DNA of 64,000 nt from Pseudomonas cavernae (GTDB taxonomy: Bacteria > Pseudomonadota > Gammaproteobacteria > Pseudomonadales > Pseudomonadaceae), in assembly GCF_003595175.1 (NCBI RefSeq), contig NZ_CP032419.1, positions 4,402,001 through 4,466,000 on the forward strand, read 5' to 3'. Position 1 is the first letter of the stretch. Each line of letters starts with the position of its first letter. The notes beneath the pieces were generated by a model that had not been told where the DNA came from, ran no database searches, and saw only the letters and a program-made list of their open reading frames with translations. A program made the position numbers and the translations under genes. Positions 22,580 through 33,569 of the stretch are shown here, in pieces.

Positions 22580-22705
22580 GTAGGTTGGGTTGAACGCAGT
22601 GAAGCCCAACGGTGCTGAGCCAGCGCGTAGGATGGGTCGAGCGCAGCGATACCCATCGGCATGGCCGACGGTGGGTTACGCCGCTACGCGGCTAACCCAC
22701 CCTAC
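22580..22705. repeat. Three GTAGG-type palindromic elements between thiC and cytX
   Basis: Elements at 22580-22610 (GTAGGTTGGG...GCCCAAC), 22627-22657 (GTAGGATGGGT...ACCCATC) and 22670-22705 (GGTGGGTTACG...CCACCCTAC). The outer two can pair with each other as well as internally. They start 8 bases beyond the thiC stop and could terminate, process or protect the thiC-cytX transcript. Confidence 0.8.
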
Positions 22706-22712
22706 GCGTTAC

Positions 22713-24813
<2,101 letters not shown>

Positions 24814-24825
24814 AAGAACGCGGCC

Positions 24826-24854
24826 AGCCTAACCCGTCATCCCGAGAAAACCAA
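24826..24854 (-). promoter_or_regulatory. Candidate promoter of the thiC leader
   Basis: On the minus strand TTGGTT (24849-24854), a 17-bp spacer and TAGGCT (24826-24831) would start transcription near 24819, just ahead of the aptamer. The -10 match is weak, so position supports it more than sequence. Confidence 0.45.
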
Positions 24855-25041
24855 CCCGCCAGTCAAAAAAGCCTGACCCGCGCGTCCGAAAATGACGGCG
24901 CCGGTGCGCCGGCCGGCCGATTGTTCCCGTCAGGCAACATAGCTTGTCGCAAACTACACTCACGCCACTGTCGGCGCGCTTGACCCTCCAACCGGCGCCC
25001 CTTAGCCTTGCCCATCCCCCTAAATCAGTAGGACTGCCCCA

Positions 25042-26487
25042 ATGCTGCGCAGACTTTCCCTGGCACTCGCCGTGGCCGCCGCATCCAATGGACTGGCCTG
25101 GGCAGAAAGCACGCCCCCGACCACCAAGACCGATCTGGTCAGCGTCTATCAGGAAGCCGTCAACAACAACGCCGACCTGGCCGCCGCCCGCGCCGACTAC
25201 CAGGCCCGCAAGGAAGTGGTGCCGCAGGCCCGCTCCGGTCTGCTGCCGCAGCTCAATGCCGGCGCCGACCTCAACGACACCCGCACCGAGCTGGACTCGC
25301 CGGCGCTCAAGGCCGACCGCAGCGGCACCGTCTACCAGGCGACCCTGAGCCAGCCGATCTTCCGCGCCGATCGCTGGTTCCAGCTGCAGGCCGCCGAGGC
25401 CACCAACGAGCAGGCCGCGCTGCAACTCTCGGCCACCGAGCAGAACCTGATCCTGCAGAGCGCGCAAACCTACTTCGCCGTGCTGCGCGCCCAGGACACC
25501 CTGGCCTCGACCAAGGCCGAGGAAGCGGCGTTCAAGCGCCAACTCGATCAGGCCAACGAACGCTTCGATGTCGGCCTCTCGGACAAGACCGACGTGCTCG
25601 AGGCCCAGGCCGGTTACGACACCGCGCGGGCCAACCGCATCCTCGCCCAGCGCGCCGTGGACGACGCCTTCCAGGCCCTAACCACCCTGACCAACCGTGA
25701 CTACAGTGCCGTCGAAGGCATCAAGCACAGCCTGCCGGTGCTGACCCCGACGCCGAACGACGCCAAGGCCTGGGTCGACACCGCCGCGCAGCAGAACCTC
25801 AACCTGCAGGCCAGCGACTACGCCGTCGACGCCGCCAAGGAAACCCTGCGCCAGCGCAAGGCCGGCCACGCGCCGACCCTCGATGCCGTGGCCCAGTACC
25901 AGAAGGGTGACAACGACAGCCTCGGCTTCAGCAACACCGGCACCGTGTCCGGCCAGCAGCCGATCAGCGGCGATGTCGAGCAGCGCAGCATCGGCCTGCA
26001 GCTGAACATCCCGATCTACAGCGGCGGCCTGACCAGTTCGCAGGTGCGCGAGGCCTACCAGCGCCTGAACCAGACCGAACAGCTGCGCGAGAGCCTGCGC
26101 CGCCAGGTGGTGCAGAACACCCGCGACCTGCACCGCGCGGTCAACACCGACGTCGAGACGGTACAGGCGCGCAAGCAGTCGATCATCTCCAACCAGAGCG
26201 CCCTGGAAGCCACCGAGATCGGCTACCAGGTCGGCACCCGCAACATCGTCGACGTGCTCGATGCCCAGCGCCAGCTGTACAGCTCGGTGCGCAACTACAA
26301 CGACGCGCGCTACGACTACATTCTCGACAACCTGCGCCTCAAGCAGGCCGCCGGCACCCTCAGCCCCGCCGACCTGGAAGCCCTGGCGCAGTACCTCAAG
26401 GCCGACTACAACCCGGACAAGGACTTCCTGCCGCCGGACCTGTCGGCGGCCGCCGAAGCGCAGATGCGCGGCGACCGCAACTACTGA
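25042..26487 (+). CDS. tolC: TolC-family outer-membrane efflux/secretion channel
   Basis: A 481-residue outer-membrane factor with a Sec signal peptide (cleavage after GLAWA, residue 21) and two OEP repeats. They carry heptad-rich helices (LSATEQNLILQSAQTYFAVL; VQNTRDLHRAVNTDVETVQ) and the family signature ATEIGYQVGTRNIVDVLDAQ. It is equivalent by synteny to PAO1 OpmH (PA4974), the P. aeruginosa TolC homologue. The trimer spans the outer membrane and docks to RND or type I pumps; no pump genes are adjacent. AGGA lies upstream of the ATG. A strong terminator follows. Confidence 0.94.
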   Translation: MLRRLSLALAVAAASNGLAWAESTPPTTKTDLVSVYQEAVNNNADLAAARADYQARKEVVPQARSGLLPQLNAGADLNDTRTELDSPALKADRSGTVYQATLSQPIFRADRWFQLQAAEATNEQAALQLSATEQNLILQSAQTYFAVLRAQDTLASTKAEEAAFKRQLDQANERFDVGLSDKTDVLEAQAGYDTARANRILAQRAVDDAFQALTTLTNRDYSAVEGIKHSLPVLTPTPNDAKAWVDTAAQQNLNLQASDYAVDAAKETLRQRKAGHAPTLDAVAQYQKGDNDSLGFSNTGTVSGQQPISGDVEQRSIGLQLNIPIYSGGLTSSQVREAYQRLNQTEQLRESLRRQVVQNTRDLHRAVNTDVETVQARKQSIISNQSALEATEIGYQVGTRNIVDVLDAQRQLYSSVRNYNDARYDYILDNLRLKQAAGTLSPADLEALAQYLKADYNPDKDFLPPDLSAAAEAQMRGDRNY

Positions 26488-26498
26488 GTGACGGCCCA

Positions 26499-26529
26499 TA
26501 AAAAGCCCCGCATCGGCGGGGCTTTTTTA
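26499..26529. terminator. Bidirectional terminator between tolC and waaA
   Basis: AAAAGCCCCGC and GCGGGGCTTTTTT pair around a four-base loop, 12 bases after the tolC stop and 10 bases from the convergent waaA stop. Runs on both sides allow termination in both directions. Confidence 0.9.
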
Positions 26530-26538
26530 TGCGCCGGC

Positions 26539-27825
26539 TCAGGCCGGCACCAAGCGCTGCAAGCCGGCCAACAATTTCTCCAGCGCACCCTGGTTGGCCT
26601 GCAGCACCGCCAGCCCGGCGGCGCTCATCGCTTGCGCCATCTCGCGCTCAGTCCACAGCCGTTGCAACGCCTGCGCCAGCGTCATGGCGTCGGCGACTTC
26701 CAGCAGCGCGCCGGCCTCGCGCAGCTGGGTGGCGATCTCGAGGAAGTTGAACAGGTGCGGCCCGCTCAGCACCGGCTTGCCCAGCACCGCCGGCTCCAGC
26801 AGGTTATGGCCGCCATTGGCCACCAGACTGCCGCCGACGAAGGCCAGGTCGGCCAGGGCATAGAGGAACAGCAGCTCGCCCATGGTGTCACCGAGCAGCA
26901 CCTGGGTGTCCGCCGTCACCAGCGCGCCACTGGAACGGCGCAGGGTGGCGAAGTTGTGCTGCCGGCACAGCTCGAACACGTCAGCGAAACGCTCCGGATG
27001 GCGCGGCACCAGGATCAGCAACGCGTCGGCCTGGCGTTCGAGCAGCTGGCGGTGGGCGGCGAGGATGATCTCGTCCTCGCCGGCATGGGTGCTGGCGGCG
27101 ATCCACAGCGGCCGCTGGCTGGCACCCCACTGCTGGCGCAGGGCGGCGGCGCGCAGCGGCAGCTCGGGGTCGAGGTGCAGGTCGAACTTGATCGAGCCGG
27201 TGACCGTCACCGCTTCCGGGCGCGCGCCAAGCTGGCGGAAGCGCTCGGCCTCGGCCGCGGTCTGCACCGCCAGCCAGCTCATCTCCGCCAGCATCGGCCG
27301 GGTCAAGCCGGCGAACCGCGCATAGCCGCGCGCCGAACGCGCGGACAGGCGCGCGTTGGCCAGCACCACCGGAATGCCGCGGTGCGCGCACTGGTGGATA
27401 TGGTTGGGCCACAGTTCGGTTTCCATGATCACCGCCAGTCGCGGCTGCACCCGCTCGAGGAAACGCGCGGCCGCCCAGGGCAGGTCATAGGGCAGGTAGC
27501 AATGCTGCACCCGGCCGCCGAACTGCGCGGCCGGGAACAGCGCGCGGATGCGCTCGGAGCCGGTCGGTGTCATGCAGGTGATGGTGATCGGCAGCTCGGG
27601 ATGGCGCGCCAGCAATTCGCGGATCATCGGCGCGGCGGCGATGCTTTCGCCCACCGACACCGCATGCACCCAGATGCCGCCCGGCTTGAGCGGCGGCAGG
27701 CCGCAGGCGAAACGCTCGCCGATGCGCTGGGCATAGGCCGGAGCACGGCGTGCACGCAGGGCCAGGCGCACGCCGATCAGCGGCAGACCGAGATGGAACA
27801 GCAGGGTATAGAGGGTGCGATTCAT
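26539..27825 (-). CDS. waaA: Kdo transferase (lipid IVA 3-deoxy-D-manno-octulosonic acid transferase)
   Basis: A 428-residue inner-membrane-associated GT-B enzyme that adds Kdo residues to lipid IVA. The N-terminal membrane anchor is at residues 5-22. The catalytic glutamate falls at Glu60 in HAVSVGES. The nucleotide-sugar region carries GGSLVANGGHNLLEPAVLGK. Length is normal. It lies between convergent tolC and an upstream LysR gene on the same strand (33 bases), from which it may have no separate promoter. Confidence 0.95.
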   Translation of the reverse strand: MNRTLYTLLFHLGLPLIGVRLALRARRAPAYAQRIGERFACGLPPLKPGGIWVHAVSVGESIAAAPMIRELLARHPELPITITCMTPTGSERIRALFPAAQFGGRVQHCYLPYDLPWAAARFLERVQPRLAVIMETELWPNHIHQCAHRGIPVVLANARLSARSARGYARFAGLTRPMLAEMSWLAVQTAAEAERFRQLGARPEAVTVTGSIKFDLHLDPELPLRAAALRQQWGASQRPLWIAASTHAGEDEIILAAHRQLLERQADALLILVPRHPERFADVFELCRQHNFATLRRSSGALVTADTQVLLGDTMGELLFLYALADLAFVGGSLVANGGHNLLEPAVLGKPVLSGPHLFNFLEIATQLREAGALLEVADAMTLAQALQRLWTEREMAQAMSAAGLAVLQANQGALEKLLAGLQRLVPA

Positions 27826-27858
27826 GGGCGCGCAGCTTAACAGAGAGCCACCCGTCGA

Positions 27859-28743
27859 TCAGCCGATGGCCTGCAGGTGTTCGGCGAAACAGCCGGCCAG
27901 CCAGTTCGCCGCCGGCCCCAGCGGCTCGTCGCGCCGGCACACCAGTTCGACCACCAGCGGCGGCGGGGTCCAGTCGCTGCGCAGTTCGACCAGCTGGCTG
28001 CGGTAGGTCGGGTACTGCACCACATGGCGCGGCAGCCAGGCCCAGCCGAGATTGCGCATCAGCAGTTCGGCCATGGCGTAGAAGCTGTCGGTGCGCCAGA
28101 CCGCCGGGCTGATCTGCTCGCCGCCGGGGTAGTGGCTGTCCTGCGGCGCCATCAGCAGTTGCCGATGGCGCGCCAGCTCGCGCCGGTCGACAGGCCCCGC
28201 CGCGGCCAGCGGATGGCCGACGCCGCAGACGGTGACCATCTCGATGGCGCCCAGGCGCTGGCGTTCCAGGGCAGCGGGCATCTGTTCGTGGTGGAACAGC
28301 AGGCCGAGGTCGGCACGCCGTTCCAGCAGCTTGCGCGCCACCTCGCCCTGGGCGCCGCTGGCGAGCTGCACTTCCAGCAGCGGGAAGCGCCGCGCCAGCG
28401 CTTCCAAGCTATCGAGCACCGGCTGGTAGGGCATCGCCTCGTCCTGCGCCAGGCGCAGGCGCGCTTCCTCACCGCGCACCAGCCCCAGCGCCCGCCCCTC
28501 CAGGCGCTCGCACTGGCGCAACACCTCGCGCGCCTCCTCCAGCAGCGCCGCGCCCGCCGCGGTCAACCGGGGCTGGCGACCGCTGCTGCGCTCGAACAGG
28601 CGCACGCCGAGGTCGGCCTCCAGCAGGGCAATCGCACTGCTGACCGCCGATTGCACGCGGTTCAAGCGGCGGGCGGCGGCGGAAAACGACTGACCCTCGG
28701 CGACGCTGACGAACAAGCGGATTTGCTCCAGGCTCCACTGCAT
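27859..28743 (-). CDS. LysR-family transcriptional regulator
   Basis: A 294-residue LysR protein with an N-terminal winged helix-turn-helix (LRLFVSVAEGQSFSAAARRLNRVQSAVSSAIALLE, quoted in part: AEGQSFSAAARRLN) and a periplasmic-binding-like effector domain from about residue 90. It is divergent from the SMR gene across 87 bp, the usual layout for a LysR target; the effector is unknown. Equivalent by position to PAO1 PA4989. Confidence 0.92.
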   Translation of the reverse strand: MQWSLEQIRLFVSVAEGQSFSAAARRLNRVQSAVSSAIALLEADLGVRLFERSSGRQPRLTAAGAALLEEAREVLRQCERLEGRALGLVRGEEARLRLAQDEAMPYQPVLDSLEALARRFPLLEVQLASGAQGEVARKLLERRADLGLLFHHEQMPAALERQRLGAIEMVTVCGVGHPLAAAGPVDRRELARHRQLLMAPQDSHYPGGEQISPAVWRTDSFYAMAELLMRNLGWAWLPRHVVQYPTYRSQLVELRSDWTPPPLVVELVCRRDEPLGPAANWLAGCFAEHLQAIG

Positions 28744-28830
28744 AACCCATCTCCAGTACAGATAGGCAATGACTTTATCCCATCAGCGAGAAGCCTAGAA
28801 TCCCGCCTGTTTTCCATCGGAGGCTGGACC

Positions 28831-29163
28831 ATGAGCGGCTATCTGTACCTGGGCATCGCGATCGCCGCCGAAGTGGTGGCCACCAGCTCGCTGAAGGCGG
28901 TCAAGGGCCTGAGCACGCCGCTGCCACTGCTGCTGCTGATCGTCGGCTATGCGCTGTCCTTCTGGATGCTGACCCTGGTGGTACGCAGCATTCCGGTAGG
29001 CATCGCCTATGCCATCTGGGCCGGGCTGGGCATCGTCCTGGTCAGCGTCGCCGCGCTGTTTCTCTACGAGCAGAAGCTCGACCTGCCGGCCGTGCTGGGC
29101 ATGGGTCTGATCGTCAGCGGCGTGATCGTGATCCAACTGTTCTCCTCCAGCACCGGCCACTGA
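28831..29163 (+). CDS. Small multidrug resistance (SMR) family transporter
   Basis: A 110-residue protein with four transmembrane helices. The conserved membrane-embedded glutamate is Glu14 (GIAIAAEVVATSSLK), and the SMR signature IPVGIAYAIWAGLG is present. Such proteins work as dimers in the inner membrane and exchange protons for cationic compounds or guanidinium. The ATG has CGGAGG 7 bases upstream. The divergent LysR gene probably regulates it. I cannot tell EmrE/QacE-like drug transport from Gdx-type guanidinium transport by eye. Confidence 0.92.
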   Translation: MSGYLYLGIAIAAEVVATSSLKAVKGLSTPLPLLLLIVGYALSFWMLTLVVRSIPVGIAYAIWAGLGIVLVSVAALFLYEQKLDLPAVLGMGLIVSGVIVIQLFSSSTGH

Positions 29164-29241
29164 TCCATTCGCCGCGGCTAAAGCCCGGTGCCGTCACGCG
29201 TTATACTGCCGACCGGTTTCCCCACGCAGGCAGCTCGCCCC

Positions 29242-30417
29242 ATGTCCCAAGCCCTTTCCACTGACGTGCTGATCATCGGCGGCGGGATCGCCGGCCTCTG
29301 GCTGAACGCGCGCTTGCGCCGCCAGGGCTTCGCCACCCTGCTGGTGGAGAACGCCAGCCTCGGCGGCGGGCAGAGCGTGAAGTCGCAGGGGATCATCCAC
29401 GGCGGCGCCAAGTACGCCCTGCACGGCGCGCTGAGCGGCTCAGCCGAGGCGATCGGCGACATGCCGCGGCGCTGGCGCGCGGCACTGGCTGGCAGCGGCG
29501 AGCTGGACCTGGCCGGCGTGCGCCTGCTGTCCGACGCCCATTACCTGTGGTCGCCGGGCACCCTGGCTGGCAACCTGACCAGTTTCTTCGCCAGCAAGGC
29601 CATGCGTACCCGCGTCGACCAGGTAAAGGGCGAGCAATTGCCGCCGGCACTGCAACATCCGCAATTCAAGGGCAAGGTCTACCGCCTCAACGAACTGGTG
29701 CTCGACGTGCCGAGCCTGATCGCCCGCCTGGCCGAACTGGCCGGCGACGGTCTGCTGGCCGCCGAATCTATCGAGCCGCTGCATGATAACGGCGAGCTGG
29801 CCGGGCTGCGCGTCGACGGTCGGGAAATCCGCGCCCAGCGCATCGTCCTGAGTGCCGGCGCCGGCAACGCGGCGCTACTGGCCGCCCTCGGCCTGCAGCA
29901 GCCGGCCCAACAACGCCGGCCGCTGCACATGGTCATGCTCAAGGCGCCGAGCCTCAAGCCGCTGTATGCCCACTGCCTGGGCGGCGGGCCGAAACCGCGG
30001 GTCACCGTCACCAGCCATCCGGCCAGCGACGGCCAGTGGGTCTGGTATCTCGGCGGCGATATCGCCGAAGCCGATGGCGTGGCCCGCGACGAAGCCGCGC
30101 AGATCGCCGCGGCGCAGAAGGAGCTCGGCGCCCTGCTGCCGTGGATCGACCTCGGCCAGGCGCGCTGGGCGACCCTGCGCGTCGACCGCGCCGAGCCGGC
30201 GCAATCCGGCCTGGTGCGCCCGGACAACGCCTTCGTCGCCGAACAGGGCCGCCTGCTGGTGGGCTGGCCGACCAAACTGGCGCTGGCTCCGGACTTCGCC
30301 GATCGCGTGCTGGCCAGCCTCGACCGCGCCGGCATCCAGCCCACCGCGCCAAGCGCGCTGCCGCCCTTGCCACGCCCCCCCGTGGCCCGCCCGGCATGGG
30401 AGGAACTACTGCCATGA
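29242..30417 (+). CDS. FAD-dependent (DAO-type) oxidoreductase
   Basis: A 391-residue flavoprotein with the dinucleotide-binding motif GGGIAG at residues 13-18. FAD-contacting GGGQSVKSQGIIHGGAKYAL follows near 50. It resembles glycerol-3-phosphate/D-amino-acid oxidase-like proteins; the substrate cannot be named. The ATG 29242 is chosen because the Rossmann strand starts 8 residues later. A TATACT hexamer at 29202-29207 may be its -10. The next gene overlaps by 4 bases, so the two are coupled. Confidence 0.87.
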   Translation: MSQALSTDVLIIGGGIAGLWLNARLRRQGFATLLVENASLGGGQSVKSQGIIHGGAKYALHGALSGSAEAIGDMPRRWRAALAGSGELDLAGVRLLSDAHYLWSPGTLAGNLTSFFASKAMRTRVDQVKGEQLPPALQHPQFKGKVYRLNELVLDVPSLIARLAELAGDGLLAAESIEPLHDNGELAGLRVDGREIRAQRIVLSAGAGNAALLAALGLQQPAQQRRPLHMVMLKAPSLKPLYAHCLGGGPKPRVTVTSHPASDGQWVWYLGGDIAEADGVARDEAAQIAAAQKELGALLPWIDLGQARWATLRVDRAEPAQSGLVRPDNAFVAEQGRLLVGWPTKLALAPDFADRVLASLDRAGIQPTAPSALPPLPRPPVARPAWEELLP

Positions 30418-31229
30418 AGACCCTGCACGACCTCCACCGCCCGTTGGGCAGCACCGGCCTGAGCGTCTCCCCGCTCGGTCTCGGCACGGTCAAACTCGGC
30501 CGCGATCAGGGGGTGAAGTACCCCAACGGCTTCAGCATCCCCGACGACTTCACCGCAGGCCAACTGCTGCAGTTGGCCCGCGAGCTGGGCATCAACCTGC
30601 TCGACACCGCGCCGGCTTACGGTCGCAGCGAGGAACGCCTCGGCCCGCTGTTGCGCGGCCAACGCCAGGACTGGGTGATCGTCAGCAAGGTTGGCGAGGA
30701 GTTCGACAACGGCCTGTCGCACTTCGACTTCTCCGCCGCCCACACCCGCCGCTCGGTGGAACGCAGCCTGCAGCGCCTGGAGACCGACTACCTCGACCTG
30801 CTGCTGGTGCATTCGGACGGCAACGACCTGGCGGTCCTCGAGCACAGCGAGGTCTACCCGACCCTCGCCGCGCTGAAGGCCGAAGGCAAGATCCGCGCTT
30901 TCGGCTTCTCCGGCAAGACCGTCGACGGCGGCCTGCTTGCCCTGCAAGACGGCGACTGCGCGATGGTCACCTACAACCTCAACGAACAGGCCGAGCGCCC
31001 GGTGCTCGATTACGCCGCCGCTCATCGCAAAGGCATCCTGATCAAGAAGGCCCTGGCCAGCGGCCATGCCTGTCTGGCCCCCGGCCAGGACCCGGTGCGC
31101 GCCAGCTTCGAGTTGATCTTCGCCCATCCCGGGGTGAGCAGCGCGATAGTCGGAACCATCAATCCGCTGCATCTCGCCCATAATGTCGCGACTGCCGCTA
31201 CAGTGATTGAGGCGCTCGGGCACTCATAA
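30414..31229 (+). CDS. Aldo/keto reductase
   Basis: A 271-residue (beta/alpha)8 reductase with the complete catalytic tetrad: Asp64 and Tyr69 in NLLDTAPAYG, Lys92 in VSKVG, and His133 in LLVHSDG. It is expected to reduce a carbonyl with NADPH; the substrate is unknown. The ATG overlaps the stop of the FAD oxidoreductase (ATGA) and has GGAGG upstream. Equivalent by position to PAO1 PA4992. Confidence 0.9.
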   Translation: MKTLHDLHRPLGSTGLSVSPLGLGTVKLGRDQGVKYPNGFSIPDDFTAGQLLQLARELGINLLDTAPAYGRSEERLGPLLRGQRQDWVIVSKVGEEFDNGLSHFDFSAAHTRRSVERSLQRLETDYLDLLLVHSDGNDLAVLEHSEVYPTLAALKAEGKIRAFGFSGKTVDGGLLALQDGDCAMVTYNLNEQAERPVLDYAAAHRKGILIKKALASGHACLAPGQDPVRASFELIFAHPGVSSAIVGTINPLHLAHNVATAATVIEALGHS

Positions 31230-31288
31230 CGGAATTGCTTGCGGGCGGTGCCGTCATTCTTCCCCGGAATCGTCCAGCAGGAGCCGAC

Positions 31289-32212
31289 ATGCCGCGAACT
31301 CTCGCCCGCAAGGACCCCGGCAGCTTTCAGACGCTGCCGCTGTTCGTCGAAGCCAACGCCGAAGCGCTCAGTTATCAGAGCCTCGGCCGGCCGCTGAACT
31401 TCCCGCAGATGCTCAAGCGTCGCCAACCGGTGAGCGTGGCCGACAGCCAGCATTTCGCCGTGGAACTGGCCAACCTCGGCGTGTCGGTACGCCTGACCCT
31501 GAGCTGGCAGGGCCGCGACTATTGGGTCCTGGTACGCCAGCGCCGCGAGGACCGCGGCGATGTGGTGCTCAAGCTGATCTCCGGCTATGTGCCGGCCCAC
31601 GAACTGAACCTGCCGCTGCTCACGGCGCTCCATGAGGTCGCCGAGGAATGCCTGCTGGAGACCCCGGAAGGCTGGCTCAGCGGCCGTTTCGGCGACACCT
31701 GGCTGCCGGCCCCCTACCACCCGGCGCTGCGCTACCGCGAGAACGCCCACTTTCGCCTCAGCCCGCTGTCCGGCTCGGCACGCCAGGTGCGCTGCGGCAA
31801 CATGACCCTGCTGGAACGCCCGCGCGCCTATGTGCACCTGCCCACCGCCTCGCTGCAGCTGGTCTACGACCTGCATCTGGAGCTGCCGAAAGAAACCCGA
31901 CACCTGAGCTTGCTGCACGTCGACGAGTGCCTGGAGCAGGGCCAGCTGGTCGCCCGCCTGGATCGCCGCCGCCCCGATCTGTACCTGATCCCGCTGGAGC
32001 AGGGCCGTCCGCGCGCCGAGTTGCTGAGTCTGAAGAACGGCCAGCTGAAAGCGGTCGGCACCCGTGGCCTGTGGCTGGCGGAAAGCTTCGCCGCCCAGGA
32101 CGGCTGGCTGGTACGCGACGAACGCATCCGCTGGAAGGACTGGCTGGTACAGCAGAACCTCGCGCCAGGAAAAAAAAGCCCCGCGCGCGCAGGATTTAAA
32201 CGCCTGGCCTAG
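31289..32212 (+). CDS. Conserved hypothetical protein with Nudix-like motif
   Basis: A 307-residue soluble protein of unknown function (position of PAO1 PA4993). A Nudix-like stretch is visible: G99, E105 and HEVAEE at 115-120. It differs from the strict Nudix box (G x5 E x7 RE x2 EE) by two extra spacer residues and His for Arg. It follows the oxidoreductase and AKR genes with a 59-base gap. The ATG 31289 has AGGAG 6 bases upstream. No signal peptide or membrane helix was seen. Confidence 0.7.
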   Translation: MPRTLARKDPGSFQTLPLFVEANAEALSYQSLGRPLNFPQMLKRRQPVSVADSQHFAVELANLGVSVRLTLSWQGRDYWVLVRQRREDRGDVVLKLISGYVPAHELNLPLLTALHEVAEECLLETPEGWLSGRFGDTWLPAPYHPALRYRENAHFRLSPLSGSARQVRCGNMTLLERPRAYVHLPTASLQLVYDLHLELPKETRHLSLLHVDECLEQGQLVARLDRRRPDLYLIPLEQGRPRAELLSLKNGQLKAVGTRGLWLAESFAAQDGWLVRDERIRWKDWLVQQNLAPGKKSPARAGFKRLA

Positions 32213-32238
32213 CGGGCCAGGAAGCTGTTCCGCCTGGC

Positions 32239-32350
32239 GTAGGTTGGGTTGAGCGCAGCGAAGCCCAACGAGCGGGGCCGCGGGCAGCCACGGCAGCTGG
32301 GCAACCACCGCTTGTTGGGCTTCGCCGCTGCGCGCCTCAACCCAACCTAC
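32239..32350. repeat. Inverted pair of GTAGGTTGGGTTG elements
   Basis: GTAGGTTGGGTTG...GAAGCCCAAC (32239-32269) and its inverse GTTGGGCTTCG...CAACCTAC (32314-32350) fill the space between convergent genes. The minus-strand start of the second copy (GTAGG) supplies the TAG stop (32347-32349) of the acyl-CoA dehydrogenase gene. The pair can fold into one long hairpin, a likely bidirectional transcript end. Confidence 0.87.
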
Positions 32351-33555
32351 CGCAACTCGCTGGAGCTCTTGCCCAGCAGCCGGCGGGCGACGATCAGCAG
32401 CTGGATCTGCTGAGTACCCTCGAAGATGTCGAGGATCTTCGAGTCGCGCGCCCATTTTTCCAGCAGCTCGTCCTCGCCGTAGCCGAGCGCGCCGGCCAGT
32501 TCCACGCACTTCAGCGTCACCTCGTTGGCCACCCGCCCGGCCTTGGCCTTGGCGATCGACGCCTCCTTGGAGTTGGGTAGCTGGTTGTCGGCCATCCATG
32601 CCGCCTTCAGGGTCAGCAGACGCGCCGCCTCCCATTCGGCCTCCAGGCGGTAGAGCGTCGCCTCGGCATGGCTGACGGCCAGCAGCGGCTTGGCGTAGTC
32701 GAACGCACAGGCGCCCTTGAGCAGTTCACGGGTGCGCTCCAGCGCCGCCTTGGCCACGCCTATGGCCATGCCGGCGACCAGCGGGCGGGTGTTGTCGAAG
32801 GTCTCCATGACCCCGGCAAAGCCCTTCTGCACGTCGATTTCCGGGTTGCCGAGCAGGTTGGCCGCCGACACCCGGCAGTCGCTGAAACTGATCGAGGCGG
32901 TATCCGACGCCTTGACCCCGAGCTTCTTCTCCAGCCGCGTGACGCTCATGCCTGGCGTGCCGTGCTCGACCACAAAGGACTTGATCGCCGCACGGCCGAG
33001 GCTTTTGTCCAGCGTGGCCCAGACCACCACCGCATCGGCGCGCGCCCCGGACGTGACGAAGATCTTCTCGCCGTTGAGGAGGTAGTGGTCGCCGTCCTTG
33101 ACCGCCGTGGTGCGGATCGCCGCCGAGTCGGAGCCGCAGGCCGGCTCGGTGATCGCCATCGCCGCCCAGGTGCCGCGAAAACGTTGCAGCTGTTCCTCGT
33201 TGGCCACCGCGGCGATCGCCGCATTGCCCAGGCCCTGGCGCGGCATGGCCAGGAGCAGGCCGACGTCGCCCCAGCACAGCTCGATCACCCCGAGCAGCGC
33301 GGCGAGGTTGCCGCCGTTCTTGATCCCCTCCTGCTGCTCCTTGGCGGCGCCACGCTTGCTCGCCGAGGTCGCGCCGACGGCATCCGGCGAACCGGCGTTC
33401 ATGCCGTCGAGCAGGGCGGCGAGCAGGTCCAGCTCCTTCGGATAGGCATGTTCGGCCTTGTCGTACTTGCGCGACAGCGGGCGGAAATAGTGAGCCGCCA
33501 CCTGCTGCGCCTGCTTGACCAGGCCGCTGAATTTCTTCGGGGTTTCCAGATTCAT
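32347..33555 (-). CDS. Acyl-CoA dehydrogenase
   Basis: A 402-residue flavoprotein with acyl-CoA dehydrogenase signatures: AITEPACGSDSAAIRT (FAD/substrate loop, about 127), TGLRAD-like TSGARADAVVVWA, and the C-terminal ILDIFEGTQQIQLLIVARRL. It oxidises an acyl-CoA at the alpha-beta bond, passing electrons to ETF; chain length is not predictable. The ATG 33553-33555 has AGGAGGAACG upstream. Its 5' leader consists of a copy of a dispersed Pseudomonas-type repeat (33570-33653). It forms a tandem pair with the next gene. Confidence 0.92.
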   Translation of the reverse strand: MNLETPKKFSGLVKQAQQVAAHYFRPLSRKYDKAEHAYPKELDLLAALLDGMNAGSPDAVGATSASKRGAAKEQQEGIKNGGNLAALLGVIELCWGDVGLLLAMPRQGLGNAAIAAVANEEQLQRFRGTWAAMAITEPACGSDSAAIRTTAVKDGDHYLLNGEKIFVTSGARADAVVVWATLDKSLGRAAIKSFVVEHGTPGMSVTRLEKKLGVKASDTASISFSDCRVSAANLLGNPEIDVQKGFAGVMETFDNTRPLVAGMAIGVAKAALERTRELLKGACAFDYAKPLLAVSHAEATLYRLEAEWEAARLLTLKAAWMADNQLPNSKEASIAKAKAGRVANEVTLKCVELAGALGYGEDELLEKWARDSKILDIFEGTQQIQLLIVARRLLGKSSSELR

Positions 33556-33569
33556 CGTTCCTCCTAAAG

